Shown piece after piece: positions 8,201 through 16,242 of a DNA stretch of 64,000 nt. Location: the NCBI RefSeq assembly GCF_030406905.1, contig NZ_CP129137.1:2235001-2299000 (forward strand), in the 5' to 3' direction. Each line of letters begins with the position of its first letter. Positions within the stretch are counted from its first letter, which is position 1. The DNA is from Streptomyces sp. HUAS CB01 (GTDB lineage Bacteria; Actinomycetota; Actinomycetes; Streptomycetales; Streptomycetaceae). The notes under the pieces were generated by a model. The model saw only the letters and a list, made by a program, of their open reading frames with translations. It was not told where the DNA came from and ran no database searches. Position numbers and translations under genes: made by a program.

Positions 8201-8455
8201 CTACAGTCCGTCAGTGTTGAGGCGCCCCTGGTACTCGTACAGGAATCGGTGGGTCTGCTCGTCGGTGGCGGGGCGCTCTTCGTCGAAGCGGCTGTCCGCC
8301 CAGGAGGTCTTACCGCTGGACCGGATGTACAGCTGCCCTCCGCTGATCCTGTACGTCCGGTACTCGGTGAGGTTCTTCTGCACGCTGCTGGTCCTCAGCT
8401 CGAATCCTTCGTTCTGATCGAGCAGTTGCTGGCGGACTTCCTTCGTCAAGCGCAT
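8201..8455 (-). CDS. Small hypothetical protein (84 aa)
   Basis: The frame MRLTKEVRQQLLDQNEGF... encodes a soluble, charged 84-residue protein with a beta-rich middle (YRTYRISGGQLYIRSSG) and C-terminal helices (DEQTHRFLYEYQGRL). A G-rich but weak ribosome-binding site precedes ATG 8455, and a strong terminator follows the stop. Mixed charged composition and clear gene-like codon use support a real gene. I do not recognise the family and no operon partner is evident. Confidence 0.6.
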   Translation of the reverse strand: MRLTKEVRQQLLDQNEGFELRTSSVQKNLTEYRTYRISGGQLYIRSSGKTSWADSRFDEERPATDEQTHRFLYEYQGRLNTDGL

Positions 8456-8594
8456 GATGCCCCCACGGTTGATAGCAGTGCGGGGATCATGCCATGTCCG
8501 GGACGCGGCTTCTGTTGCCGAGCCAGAGGTCCTTCACTCATTCGAGTGGATGCCTCGTCATGTCTCGCTGGCCGTCAGCGGGGTTGCCCTGACC

Positions 8595-8819
8595 ATGGAT
8601 CCCTTCGCCAATGCCGACTCCCCGTCCGCTCCTCGCCTGCCGCTGCTGACTACTGCGGAGGTCCACGCGGCGGGGACTTACCTGCAGTTGCTGCAGCCCT
8701 TGGATCTCACGCCCCGGGGTGAGACGGTCGGCCAGCTCGCGGCGGATCTGGCAAGGCGGCGGTCCTCCCGAGTGGCGCCCGTCCTCAGGGCAGCGCGCCA
8801 GGGTGGGAAATCTAAGTGA
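8595..8819 (+). CDS. Small hypothetical protein (74 aa)
   Basis: From ATG 8595 the frame reads MDPFANADSPSAPRLPLLTT followed by EVHAAGTYLQLLQPLDLTPRG and a basic tail. The helix-turn-helix-length pattern LTTAEVHAAGTYLQLL resembles short conserved proteins seen near regulators in streptomycetes. The ribosome-binding site is weak and the family is unknown. The gene sits 108 bp before the nucleotidyltransferase gene and could be co-transcribed with it. Confidence 0.45.
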   Translation: MDPFANADSPSAPRLPLLTTAEVHAAGTYLQLLQPLDLTPRGETVGQLAADLARRRSSRVAPVLRAARQGGKSK

Positions 8820-8927
8820 GCAGATCTGGGGAACCCTGAGCACAGGGTGGGGAATTTCAACGAGCCTCATCACCGACCCGCCGCCGACCTTCACTTCCGC
8901 TCGTCCGGTCACTGGGAGTATGGGCGC

Positions 8928-9551
8928 GTGAGTGCTGACGTGTTGGGACGCTGGGTACCGGACAGTCCCGAGGATGTGGCCACGGTCTTCGCCAAGGCGG
9001 ACTTCCCGTGGTGGATCGCCGGTGGCTACGCGATCGAACTCGCGGTCGGCCGCGAGCTGCGCGCACACGGCGATCTCGACGTGCTCGTCCTCCGGCGTGA
9101 CCAGGCCCTCGTACGTGAACTGCTGGCCGACTGGGACCTGTACGTGGCGGACCCGCCCGGCCAGGGACAGCTTCGACCGTGGAGTCCTGGAGAGGTCCTT
9201 CGGCCTCCGCTCCACGACATCTGGTGCCGCCGCACGCCGAATGCGCCCTGGTCCGTGCAGCTCATGCTGGACGAGGCTGAGGGCACCCAGTGGGTCTCGC
9301 GGCGCACCCCGGAGATCCGGCTCCCGATCAACCGACTCGGGCGGACGAGTGAGACGGGCATCCCGTATCTCGCGCCGGAGGTGCAGCTCTTCTACAAGGC
9401 CAAGGCGACCCGGGACAAGGACGAGACCGACTTCGAAGCTGTGCTGCCGCTGCTCGACGCTCCGGCACGCGCTTGGCTGGCGAACGCGATCAACGTGATC
9501 GCGCCCAACCACCCCTGGCTTCGCCGGCTCCTTCCGGTCAGCCGAACGTGA
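8928..9551 (+). CDS. Nucleotidyltransferase of the aminoglycoside-adenylyltransferase-like fold
   Basis: This is 207 residues from GTG 8928 (GGGAG upstream). An in-frame ATG at 8847 would add 27 residues of poor composition. The pol-beta-type signature is WWIAGGYAIELAVGRELRAH followed by GDLDVLVLRRD, giving the G-G and D-x-D metal ligands. A His- and Trp-containing middle (LHDIWCRR) and KAKATRDKDETDF follow, as in proteins annotated as aminoglycoside 2''-adenylyltransferase-like or nucleotidyltransferase domain proteins. The likely reaction is NMP transfer to an unknown acceptor; resistance activity is not established. The 3' end overlaps the convergent PPC-domain gene by 14 bp. Confidence 0.75.
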   Translation: MSADVLGRWVPDSPEDVATVFAKADFPWWIAGGYAIELAVGRELRAHGDLDVLVLRRDQALVRELLADWDLYVADPPGQGQLRPWSPGEVLRPPLHDIWCRRTPNAPWSVQLMLDEAEGTQWVSRRTPEIRLPINRLGRTSETGIPYLAPEVQLFYKAKATRDKDETDFEAVLPLLDAPARAWLANAINVIAPNHPWLRRLLPVSRT

Positions 9552-9996
9552 GCAGCGGCACGTCGTAGAGGTCGGGGTTCCGAGGCCGGGTCATCGTGGG
9601 CGACGTGACCTCCACGATCAGCAGTTCGCTGAGGAACTGGACCTTGGCGCTGAGGAGGTGGCTCGTCCTGCCGTCGGCCGACTGGGCCTTCAGGCCGGCG
9701 GAGACGTGGATGTGCGGGAGTATCCCGCCGGTGGCCGGGTCGTGGGCGAGGGTGCCGGCGCCGAACGCCTCGACGTTGGTGACGTACGTCTTCGCCCAGA
9801 CCGGTGCGTCCGGGTCGGCGAGCTTCTCGCAGGCACCCACGATCTCGGCCTCTGCGAAGGCGCCGATGAACGAGGGGATGTAGCCCTGCCGTACGCCGTT
9901 GTCCCGGCAGAAGCTGGACAGCGCCTCGAAGAAGTCCTCCCCGTGGTCGAAGGTGACGCCGAAGGTACGGCCGACGGTCAGCTCGTGAGCACGCAT
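9538..9996 (-). CDS. PPC/DUF296-domain protein
   Basis: This 152-residue protein spans essentially one PPC (plants-and-prokaryotes-conserved, DUF296) domain: GEDFFEALSSFCRDNGVRQG, then IPSFIGAFAEAEI, the metal- or trimer-associated His pair in LPHIHVSAGL, and LLIVEVTSPTMTRP near the end. Bacterial PPC proteins form trimers and are often annotated as DNA-binding, although the prokaryotic function is uncertain. It starts 27 bp after the asparaginase stop and is probably co-transcribed with it. Confidence 0.8.
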   Translation of the reverse strand: MRAHELTVGRTFGVTFDHGEDFFEALSSFCRDNGVRQGYIPSFIGAFAEAEIVGACEKLADPDAPVWAKTYVTNVEAFGAGTLAHDPATGGILPHIHVSAGLKAQSADGRTSHLLSAKVQFLSELLIVEVTSPTMTRPRNPDLYDVPLLTFG

Positions 9997-10023
9997 GCGC
10001 GGGTGTCTCCTGAAGAGGTGGGG

Positions 10024-11025
10024 TCAGCGGGTGGAGGCGGTGGTGAAGGTCTCTCGGACCGCGGCCCCGTCGGCGCCCTGGGCGAGCAGGGCCTGCAGCA
10101 GGAGCCGCGCCTGGTACGGGCCGAGGTCTCCGGCGCCGATGAGCCCTCGTCCGAGGAGGTCCCTCTCGGAGCCGGGGAAGCCGTACGTGTCCGAGAGGAC
10201 GGGTCCGTTGCCGATGCGGGAGGCGAGGACCACGGGGATGCGGGACGCGAGCTTGGTGAGCCCTTCGACGAGGCGCTCCGGGACGTGGCCGACGCCGAAG
10301 GCCGCGACCACGAGTCCGTCGCAGTTGCCGTCCCACAGGTCGAGCAGGGTGCCGTCGTCGCCGAAGGTGACGGTGTAGAGCCCGACGCGCGCCTCACGGC
10401 CGGGGGCGCCCACCAGCGGTCCGCGGGACGGCAGGCCGCCCACCATCCGCACCCGGTTCTCCGCGATCCGCGCGATCGGGCCGCTTGCTGGTGAGGTGAA
10501 GGCGGCGGGGCTGGTGGTGTGGGACTTGCGGACGGTGCGTGCCGAGTGGACCTCGTCGCCGAGTACGACGAGGCAGCCGGCGCCGCTGAGTCCGGGAGCG
10601 GCGGCGGCCAGGACGGCGGCGTGGAGGTTGGCCGGACCGTCGGCACCAGGCAGGGTGGGGTTCCGCATCGCGCCGGTGACGACGACCGGCTGCTCGTGGC
10701 CGTGGTAGAGGTCGAGGAGGAAGGCGGTCTCCTCGATGGTGTCGGTGCCCTGGGTGATGACGACGCCGTCGACGTCTCCGGTCTCCAGCTCCGCCGTGAT
10801 CGCGGCCGCCAGTGCGGTGAGGTCCTCGAAGGTCAGGGAGGCGCCGGGCAGACGTCGGAAGTCCCGCACCTTGAGGCCGATGCCGCTCGTGGCCAGGGCG
10901 GGTACCGCGGCAAGGAGTTCGTGGGCCGAGAGCGCGGGTACGACGCCTCCGGTGGTGGGATCCGTGGTCATGGCGATCGTGCCGCCGAGGGAGAAGACCG
11001 CCACGTTCCTGACCGACTCCGTCAT
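10024..11025 (-). CDS. L-asparaginase (type I/II, threonine amidohydrolase)
   Basis: The 333-residue protein carries both active-site threonine motifs: VFSLGGTIAM (residues ~9-18) and VVITQGTDTIEETAF (residues ~88-102). Downstream are VTGAMRNP and the C-terminal domain (IPVVLASRIGNGPV, GLIGAGDLGPYQARLLL). These enzymes hydrolyse asparagine to aspartate and ammonia. There is no signal peptide, so it acts in the cytoplasm. Length and motifs are complete. It sits upstream of the PPC-domain gene on the same strand. Confidence 0.9.
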   Translation of the reverse strand: MTESVRNVAVFSLGGTIAMTTDPTTGGVVPALSAHELLAAVPALATSGIGLKVRDFRRLPGASLTFEDLTALAAAITAELETGDVDGVVITQGTDTIEETAFLLDLYHGHEQPVVVTGAMRNPTLPGADGPANLHAAVLAAAAPGLSGAGCLVVLGDEVHSARTVRKSHTTSPAAFTSPASGPIARIAENRVRMVGGLPSRGPLVGAPGREARVGLYTVTFGDDGTLLDLWDGNCDGLVVAAFGVGHVPERLVEGLTKLASRIPVVLASRIGNGPVLSDTYGFPGSERDLLGRGLIGAGDLGPYQARLLLQALLAQGADGAAVRETFTTASTR

Positions 11026-11084
11026 ATCCCCTGCTCCCCTGTCCGGACGCCGCCGAGCGCGGTCTCACGAGTGGTTCACGCAGG

Positions 11085-12647
11085 CTATCGGGTCGGCGCC
11101 GTCCGGGTACGCGGAATGATCACCAACTGCTCGGCCACGAACCGGCAGGCAGCTTCGAGCCCTTCGAGGCCGAGCAACCGGCTGCGCGGCCGGGCCAGCC
11201 GCTCCGTACCGGCCGCCGACAACTGTGCGCACCGTCGCCCGAGCCAGGAGGCGTCGAGGCCGAGGTACTCCGCGGTCGCCGCCAGGCGCTGTCCTGCCTG
11301 ATCGGCCGCCGTGGCCGAGTGCTGGCTGACGTGGCTCGTCACATCGGCGAACGTCCGCAGGGCTCCCGGCCGCGCGATGACCGCGAGGTGGGACGCGCCC
11401 TCGGTCCGTACCCATGTGGCGATGACGGCCCGGCGCCCGTGGGAGAGCGCGAAGCCGTCGGTGTGGGCGAATCCTCCGTCGTCGGTCACCCAGGTGCGGA
11501 TGCCGAAGGACTCCATGAGCGCGATGGCGAGGAAGAGCAGAACGCGCTCGTACGCGGGCGAGGAGGCGACCGCCGTCTCGGGGACGCAGAACCCCCGACC
11601 GCTGGTACCACCCGGACGCCTGGGCGCCATTCGTTCCAGGTACTGGTACTTGTGCCGGAAGAACAGCCAGGTAGCGGCCTCCTCACCGCGCTGTTCCCTG
11701 GTCCAGAAGACGGGCTCGTCGCCCAGGTGGTCACGGTGGCCCAGGATGTACCGGGCAGCGGTCTCCGAGCCGATCAGCATCCGAGAGACTTCGGTCAGGC
11801 CGAGGTCGGAGGCGAGCGGCGAGCCTGGGGAAGCGGTGAGCGAAGCCAGCGAGGTGTGCAGGGTCTGGTCGTCGCCGAGCAGTGCCGCCTCGAATCCCGA
11901 CATGGCCCACAGGATGCCGTAGGTCAGGTCGTCCAGTTCGTACGCGGCGGGGATGTCGACCGGGTCCGAGGCGGTGCCGCGTACACCGCTCGGTCGGCCG
12001 TCGGTGACGAACTGCCGGACCGCCCCGTCCACCGTGCGGTTCGCGACGACGAGCGCGCGCATCGGCATGGTGCGCCAGGCGTCCAGCTCCGGGCGGGAGT
12101 CGAGTCGCAGGCTGTCCCCGAGGAAGGAGGCCGCGGGGAGGGTCAGCACGGGAATCGCCGTCGTCGAGACGGACCGGCCGGCGGGTAACAGAAGCTGGCC
12201 CGGACCTTCGGGCAACGCCGCGTACCCACGCGCTCCGGTGTCCGCCATCCCCGGTCGGCCCGTGGAGTCCGGGATGTGCGGATCGGCCGTGGGCAGGAGC
12301 CCGAGCAGCTCCTCCGGGACTCCCAGCGCATCGGTCCACTGGACGAACTGCCGTCGGTCCCGGATCTGTTTGAGCCCGCGCTCCAGTCTGCTGACCTCGG
12401 CCTGGTCGATGCTGACCATCCGCGCCACGCCCGCCTGGGAGAGGCCGGTGTGCTTCCTGAACAGCTTGACGACGGTGCCGAGTTCCCATGCGGCCACGGC
12501 TCGCCTGACCGTCGGATCACGCCAGAAGGCCGGGTCGGCCCGTCGGGCGGCCGGCCCGTCCTGGCACGAGGCGCATCGTGTACCGGCGTTGAAGCGACTG
12601 AGAAGGGCACCGCAGCGTGTGCACCGCCGCTGTCCGCTGTCGACCAT
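11085..12647 (-). CDS. Zinc-ribbon/XRE transcriptional regulator divergent from the RiPP-like operon
   Basis: This is 520 residues from ATG 12647, with GAGGGAG about 10 nt upstream; ATG 12656 is also possible but only 1-2 nt from that site. The N-terminus is a zinc ribbon (RCTRCGALLSRFNAGTRCASC), followed by an XRE helix-turn-helix (HTGLSQAGVARMVSIDQAEVSRLERG, residues ~68-93). The remaining ~400 residues are helical, as in large streptomycete XRE regulators that accompany secondary-metabolite operons. It is transcribed away from the operon starting at 12804 with only 156 bp between, so it is the obvious candidate for its pathway-specific control. Confidence 0.8.
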   Translation of the reverse strand: MVDSGQRRCTRCGALLSRFNAGTRCASCQDGPAARRADPAFWRDPTVRRAVAAWELGTVVKLFRKHTGLSQAGVARMVSIDQAEVSRLERGLKQIRDRRQFVQWTDALGVPEELLGLLPTADPHIPDSTGRPGMADTGARGYAALPEGPGQLLLPAGRSVSTTAIPVLTLPAASFLGDSLRLDSRPELDAWRTMPMRALVVANRTVDGAVRQFVTDGRPSGVRGTASDPVDIPAAYELDDLTYGILWAMSGFEAALLGDDQTLHTSLASLTASPGSPLASDLGLTEVSRMLIGSETAARYILGHRDHLGDEPVFWTREQRGEEAATWLFFRHKYQYLERMAPRRPGGTSGRGFCVPETAVASSPAYERVLLFLAIALMESFGIRTWVTDDGGFAHTDGFALSHGRRAVIATWVRTEGASHLAVIARPGALRTFADVTSHVSQHSATAADQAGQRLAATAEYLGLDASWLGRRCAQLSAAGTERLARPRSRLLGLEGLEAACRFVAEQLVIIPRTRTAPTR

Positions 12648-12700
12648 GGTCGGCATTCTCCCTCGCTCTGCGACCGCCCGGACACGTTCCGCTGGTGGGG

Positions 12701-12716
12701 CTCATAAACACTCATA
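12701..12716. promoter_or_regulatory. Direct repeats in the divergent promoter region
   Basis: CTCATA occurs at 12701 and 12711, exactly 10 bp apart and so on one DNA face. It is the most AT-rich spot between the XRE regulator and the modification operon. It could be a regulator site or overlap a -10 region. Confidence 0.35.
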
Positions 12717-12803
12717 GGCGTGGGCCTTCGTGGCGGCCATCGTGGTGGAGCACCACCGACCGGAGCCGCGTGCCGCGACTCCCCGGACGTGAGGATCCGA
12801 CCT

Positions 12804-13565
12804 GTGATCTCCTTGACCCTGCCGCCACGGCCCCCCGGTTCGCCGCCGCTGGCCCATGCCTGGCAGACGCTGGCGGACGGGCTGCTGACCCAGCGGCTCC
12901 ATCTCCATCTCGACGAATGGCGGGCCTCCGTCACCGAGAGGAAGACGCTGCCGGACGTGCCGGGCGCCGATGTCTCCGTGCTGGCCCAGCGCCCGTCGCC
13001 GCTGCCGGCTGGCGACGAGTCCGCAATGACACTGCTGGAGGACGCCGAGCTCGGCTTCTGGTGGGAGCTGCCCCAGCGGCACGGAGCGGAGTCGCGGAAC
13101 CGGCGCGGGGAGCTTCACCGCGCCGCCGACACCGCTGCCCAGAGCATCCTCGCGGAGCAGTCCGGGGCGGCATGGTCCGACGCCGTGACCGCCGTCAGCG
13201 CCGCCGCCGCGTGGTGGGTGGGCTTCTTCGCGGTGATCCGCCACCGCGGGGTGCACCACATCACGCTGGAGCCGCACCCGGGCTCGCTCCATGAGCAGGC
13301 CCTGGGCAACGCAGTGGGCGTCGTGGCCCACGGCATGGCCACGCGGGTGCTGGAGGCAGCGCTGCGTGACTCCGACGACGACCCGGCCCTCCGCGCCGCG
13401 TACTGCCGGGCCATCGAGGCCGGCATCTGCGTCGAGCCCGAGCTGCCCCGTCTCATCGACGAGTTGGCGGAGCTGCGGCTGGTGGACCTGGTGTCCACCA
13501 CGGCCCGCTGGCGGGGCCGCTTCACCAAGTACGCCGGCGGCACGGGAGCGGGGCAGGTCGAATGA
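12804..13565 (+). CDS. Unknown first protein of the RiPP-like operon
   Basis: This is 253 residues from GTG 12804, with GAGGA 8 nt upstream. It is soluble and mostly helical. Notable segments are TLADGLLTQRLHLHLDEWRA near the start, FWWELPQRHGAESRNRRGEL in the middle, AAAAWWVGFFAVIRHRGV, and an Arg-rich C-terminus (TTARWRGRFTKYAG). I do not recognise the family. Its stop overlaps the kinase start as ATGA, so it is translated as part of the operon. No transmembrane segment or signal peptide is present. A partner or carrier function is possible but unsupported. Confidence 0.75.
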   Translation: MISLTLPPRPPGSPPLAHAWQTLADGLLTQRLHLHLDEWRASVTERKTLPDVPGADVSVLAQRPSPLPAGDESAMTLLEDAELGFWWELPQRHGAESRNRRGELHRAADTAAQSILAEQSGAAWSDAVTAVSAAAAWWVGFFAVIRHRGVHHITLEPHPGSLHEQALGNAVGVVAHGMATRVLEAALRDSDDDPALRAAYCRAIEAGICVEPELPRLIDELAELRLVDLVSTTARWRGRFTKYAGGTGAGQVE

Positions 13566-14248
13566 ACCACCGCTATCCGTTCATCGTCATCGAGGGGCTC
13601 GACGGCACCGGCAAGACGACGCTGCGCAAGGGCCTGTTCCGGCTCTGGGAGGGGCTCTACAGCGTCCCCCCGCTGTGCATGCTCACGACCAACTTCCTCG
13701 CCGCCGACCAGGCCGCCGCCATCGTCACGGGCAAGTACCAGCCGAACGCCGGGAACCGTGACGCCTACCTGTCCGCGATCGCGACGGACAAGCGGGCCAC
13801 GCTGGATCGTCTCGTGCTCCCCCAGCGGACGGCCCGGCCCGTGATCGCGGATCGCTGGCTCCTCAGCGAGCTGGCCTTCTTCGCCGTGAAGCACGATATG
13901 AGGGCGTCGGAGACGTACGAGACGCTGGCCGCGCAGCTCGCCGTGGCCCCCGATCTCACGCTCGTCCTGGACCTGGAGACCGACGCCTCGATGAGCCGGG
14001 CGCAGGCCCGCCAGGGTGACGCCGTCCGGGCCGACTGGGACGTGCACGACGTCCAGAGCCGGGTTCGCGAGACCTACGAGGCCGTGGTCACGAAGCCCGA
14101 CGAGTTCCCGCTCCTCGGCGACGTGGTCCGCTTGGACGCCCGCCGGCCCCGGTCCGAGGTGCTGCTCACCGCCTGGGACGTACTGCGAGAACGGCAGCTG
14201 GTGCCGTCGCTCGCCGCCCCCACGGAAAGAGGAGAGACCCATGGCTGA
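13562..14248 (+). CDS. dTMP-kinase-like P-loop kinase
   Basis: The 228-residue protein opens with the thymidylate-kinase Walker A, IVIEGLDGTGKTTLRKG (residues ~8-24), and keeps the D-R motif in VIADRWLLSELAF. An Arg-containing lid-like region (SRAQARQGDAVRADW) lies where dTMP kinases close over ATP. Family members phosphorylate dTMP, but cluster-borne homologues can act on other small molecules. Housekeeping dTMP kinase is normally encoded near DNA polymerase III delta-prime, so this copy is probably pathway-specific. It overlaps its neighbours by 4 bp upstream and 8 bp downstream. Confidence 0.8.
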   Translation: MNHRYPFIVIEGLDGTGKTTLRKGLFRLWEGLYSVPPLCMLTTNFLAADQAAAIVTGKYQPNAGNRDAYLSAIATDKRATLDRLVLPQRTARPVIADRWLLSELAFFAVKHDMRASETYETLAAQLAVAPDLTLVLDLETDASMSRAQARQGDAVRADWDVHDVQSRVRETYEAVVTKPDEFPLLGDVVRLDARRPRSEVLLTAWDVLRERQLVPSLAAPTERGETHG

Positions 14249-15110
14249 CGGCACGAAGGCGACGCGTCTGCGCGAGGCCCTCGGCGACAGCGAGCGGAAG
14301 CACCCGCTCCTGGCGATCGGTGCGGTGAACGCGCTCGCCGCGCACGTCGCGGCGGAAGCGGGCTTCGACGCCCTGTGGGTGAGCGGCCTGGAGGTTTCCG
14401 CGGCCTCCGGGCTGCCGGACGCCAACGTCCTGGGCCCCCGGGACCTGTCCGACGTGGTCGCCGCGCTCGGCCGTGTCACCGAACTGCCCGTCGTCGTGGA
14501 CATCGACAACGCGGGCGGCTCGGGGCGCACAGCGGAGCGGTTCGCGTCCGACCTAATGCGTGCCGGAGCCGCGGCGGTGTGTGTCGAGGACAGCGCGTAC
14601 CCGAAGTGCAACAGCTTCGCGGCCCACCGGGCTCAGAGTCTCGCCGACCGGGATCTGCTGTGCGAGCAGGTGGGGCGCATACGGAAGATCGCCGGTGACG
14701 GCCTCGTGGTCGTGGCCCGCACCGAGGCCCTGATCGCCGGTGAGGACATGGCCACGGCGATCGCCCGTGCCGAGGCGTACGCCGAGGCCGGAGCGGATGC
14801 GGTACTCATCCACTCCAAGGACGCGACCGGTGAGCAGGCGCGAGCCATCGGGCGAGCGTGGAATCACGGCGTGCCGCTGGTCAGCGTGCCCACGGCGTTC
14901 CCCGACCTGAGCGCCGCCGAACTCGGCGAGGCCGGCTTCCACCTCTGCATCTACGCGAACCAGCTCAGCCGTGCCGCCCTCGCGGGTATGCGCGCCGCCG
15001 CCCGTCAGTTCCGGCGCGGAGGGAGCTTCCGCTCCACCGTCGCGGGGTCTCTGGCGGAGGTCGGTGACCTGATGCGCGTCGGCGAGCCGGAGGCGCTGTC
15101 GTGCGTCTGA
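14241..15110 (+). CDS. PEP-mutase / isocitrate-lyase superfamily enzyme
   Basis: This is 289 residues from ATG 14241 (GAGGAGAG upstream). WVSGLEVSAASGLPDAN (46-62), the Mg ligands in VVVDIDNAGG (D87, D89) and EDSAYPKCNS (116-125) align with the PEP-mutase active site, followed by VVVARTEALIAGE and AEAGADAVLIHSK. PEP mutases carry EDKxxPKxNS. Here the first lysine is Ser118, while K122, N124 and S125 are kept. The usual T-G-Y-G after the aspartates is N-A-G-G. The Asn favours PEP mutase over phosphonopyruvate hydrolase, which has Thr there. No phosphonopyruvate decarboxylase is adjacent. A PEP-mutase-like or C-C lyase reaction is likely; the exact substrate is open. Confidence 0.85.
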   Translation: MADGTKATRLREALGDSERKHPLLAIGAVNALAAHVAAEAGFDALWVSGLEVSAASGLPDANVLGPRDLSDVVAALGRVTELPVVVDIDNAGGSGRTAERFASDLMRAGAAAVCVEDSAYPKCNSFAAHRAQSLADRDLLCEQVGRIRKIAGDGLVVVARTEALIAGEDMATAIARAEAYAEAGADAVLIHSKDATGEQARAIGRAWNHGVPLVSVPTAFPDLSAAELGEAGFHLCIYANQLSRAALAGMRAAARQFRRGGSFRSTVAGSLAEVGDLMRVGEPEALSCV

Positions 15111-15571
15111 CACCCGAGCTGCCTCGGATCAGTGTCTCCGTGAAGGCGGCGATCGTGCGCGACGGCGCCGTCCTGCTGCTGTCGTACGACGACGAGACTG
15201 GGTTCCACTACAACCTTCCCGGCGGCAAAGCCCAGGTCGGCGAGGATCTGCGCCAGGCCGTGAACCGCAAGGTCGCACAGGAGACCGGCCTCCAGGTCGT
15301 GGCCCGGCGTCTGCTGTGCGTCGTCGAGTACGTCCCCGAGTCGTGGCAGAGCGAGTTCGGGGACGTGCAGAAGGTTCAGTTCAACTTCCTCGCCGAGCAA
15401 GTGGACGACGCCGAGCCGTGCATGCCGGAACCGCCGGACCCCATCCAGGTGGGCTTCGAGTGGGTTCCGCTGGAACGTCTGGGCGACGTGTACCTGCTGC
15501 CCCGGATCAACAGCCCATTGTCGGCGGCGTTGAGCGGGGAGCTCGCCGACCCCTTCGTGGACAGGTGGTGA
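15101..15571 (+). CDS. Nudix-family protein with altered Nudix box
   Basis: This is 156 residues from GTG 15101 (GGAGG 7 nt upstream), overlapping the PEP-mutase-like gene by 10 bp. The fold is recognisable from VSVKAAIVRDGAVLLLSYDD, then LPGGKAQVGEDLRQAV and the box region NRKVAQETGL. The canonical box is G-x5-E-x7-R-E-U-x-E-E-x-G-U. Here the R-E is R-K and the E-E is Q-E, removing two acidic Mg ligands. It may hydrolyse a different diphosphate, work with altered metal binding, or serve as a binding or sanitising protein. The C-terminal half (IQVGFEWVPLERLGDVYLLP) is normal for the family. Confidence 0.85.
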   Translation: MRLTPELPRISVSVKAAIVRDGAVLLLSYDDETGFHYNLPGGKAQVGEDLRQAVNRKVAQETGLQVVARRLLCVVEYVPESWQSEFGDVQKVQFNFLAEQVDDAEPCMPEPPDPIQVGFEWVPLERLGDVYLLPRINSPLSAALSGELADPFVDRW

Positions 15572-15576
15572 CCTTC

Positions 15577-16242
15577 ATGGATCCGATGCTGAAGGATCTG
15601 CGGGAGTGGCTGCTGCGGGAGCACGCTGGGACGGTCTGTGCCGACCGGCTCCGCGTGATCGCCGACGAGCTCGCCGACCTGACCGCCCGCGGTCTGCCCG
15701 GAGCCGTGGTGGAACTCGGCTGCTACAGGGGCGCGATGGCCATCTGGATCCGTAGCGTGCTCGACTCGCTGGGCGACCGCGACCGCGAGATCCATGTCTA
15801 CGACTCCTTCCAGGGCATGCCCGCGCCCGGCTCCGAGGACTCGGACCATCTGGCGGCGGGCGAGCTCCGGTCGTCCCCGGACGACGTGCGCGCCACGCAC
15901 GCGGCCTGGGGCAGGCCGGCGCCGGTCATCCATCCGGGATGGTTCGACGAGACCCTTCCCGAGGAGCTGCCCGGCGAGATCGCGTTCGCCTACCTGGACG
16001 GCGACTTCTACGACTCGACCCTCACGGGACTCACGCACTGCATCACCCGCCTGGTGCCGACGGGCGTGCTGCTCGTCGACGACTACGCGGACACGGCCGT
16101 CAATCCGCGGGCCTGGGACGGGCTCCCGGGGGTGAAGCGCGCCTGCGACGCGTACTTCGGCACGCCTTCGCCCGTGACCGTCGTCGTCGGCGAGGGCGAT
16201 CTCGCCTTCGGCCGGTACGAGAAGCCGGAGTCCCTCGGATGA
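15577..16242 (+). CDS. TylF/MycF/NovP-type SAM-dependent methyltransferase
   Basis: This is 221 residues from ATG 15577, with AGGTGG 8 nt upstream. GTG 15568, overlapping the Nudix stop, is an alternative. SAM-binding motif I is VVELGCYRGAMAIWI (near residue 45), followed by HVYDSFQGMPAPG, a signature of the TylF family. FAYLDGDFYDST and LLVDDYAD supply the acidic metal/catalytic residues. Characterised relatives are Mg-dependent O-methyltransferases on sugars and other natural products. Here it probably methylates a hydroxyl (or carboxyl) of the pathway intermediate. The stop overlaps the dehydrogenase start as ATGA. Confidence 0.9.
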   Translation: MDPMLKDLREWLLREHAGTVCADRLRVIADELADLTARGLPGAVVELGCYRGAMAIWIRSVLDSLGDRDREIHVYDSFQGMPAPGSEDSDHLAAGELRSSPDDVRATHAAWGRPAPVIHPGWFDETLPEELPGEIAFAYLDGDFYDSTLTGLTHCITRLVPTGVLLVDDYADTAVNPRAWDGLPGVKRACDAYFGTPSPVTVVVGEGDLAFGRYEKPESLG

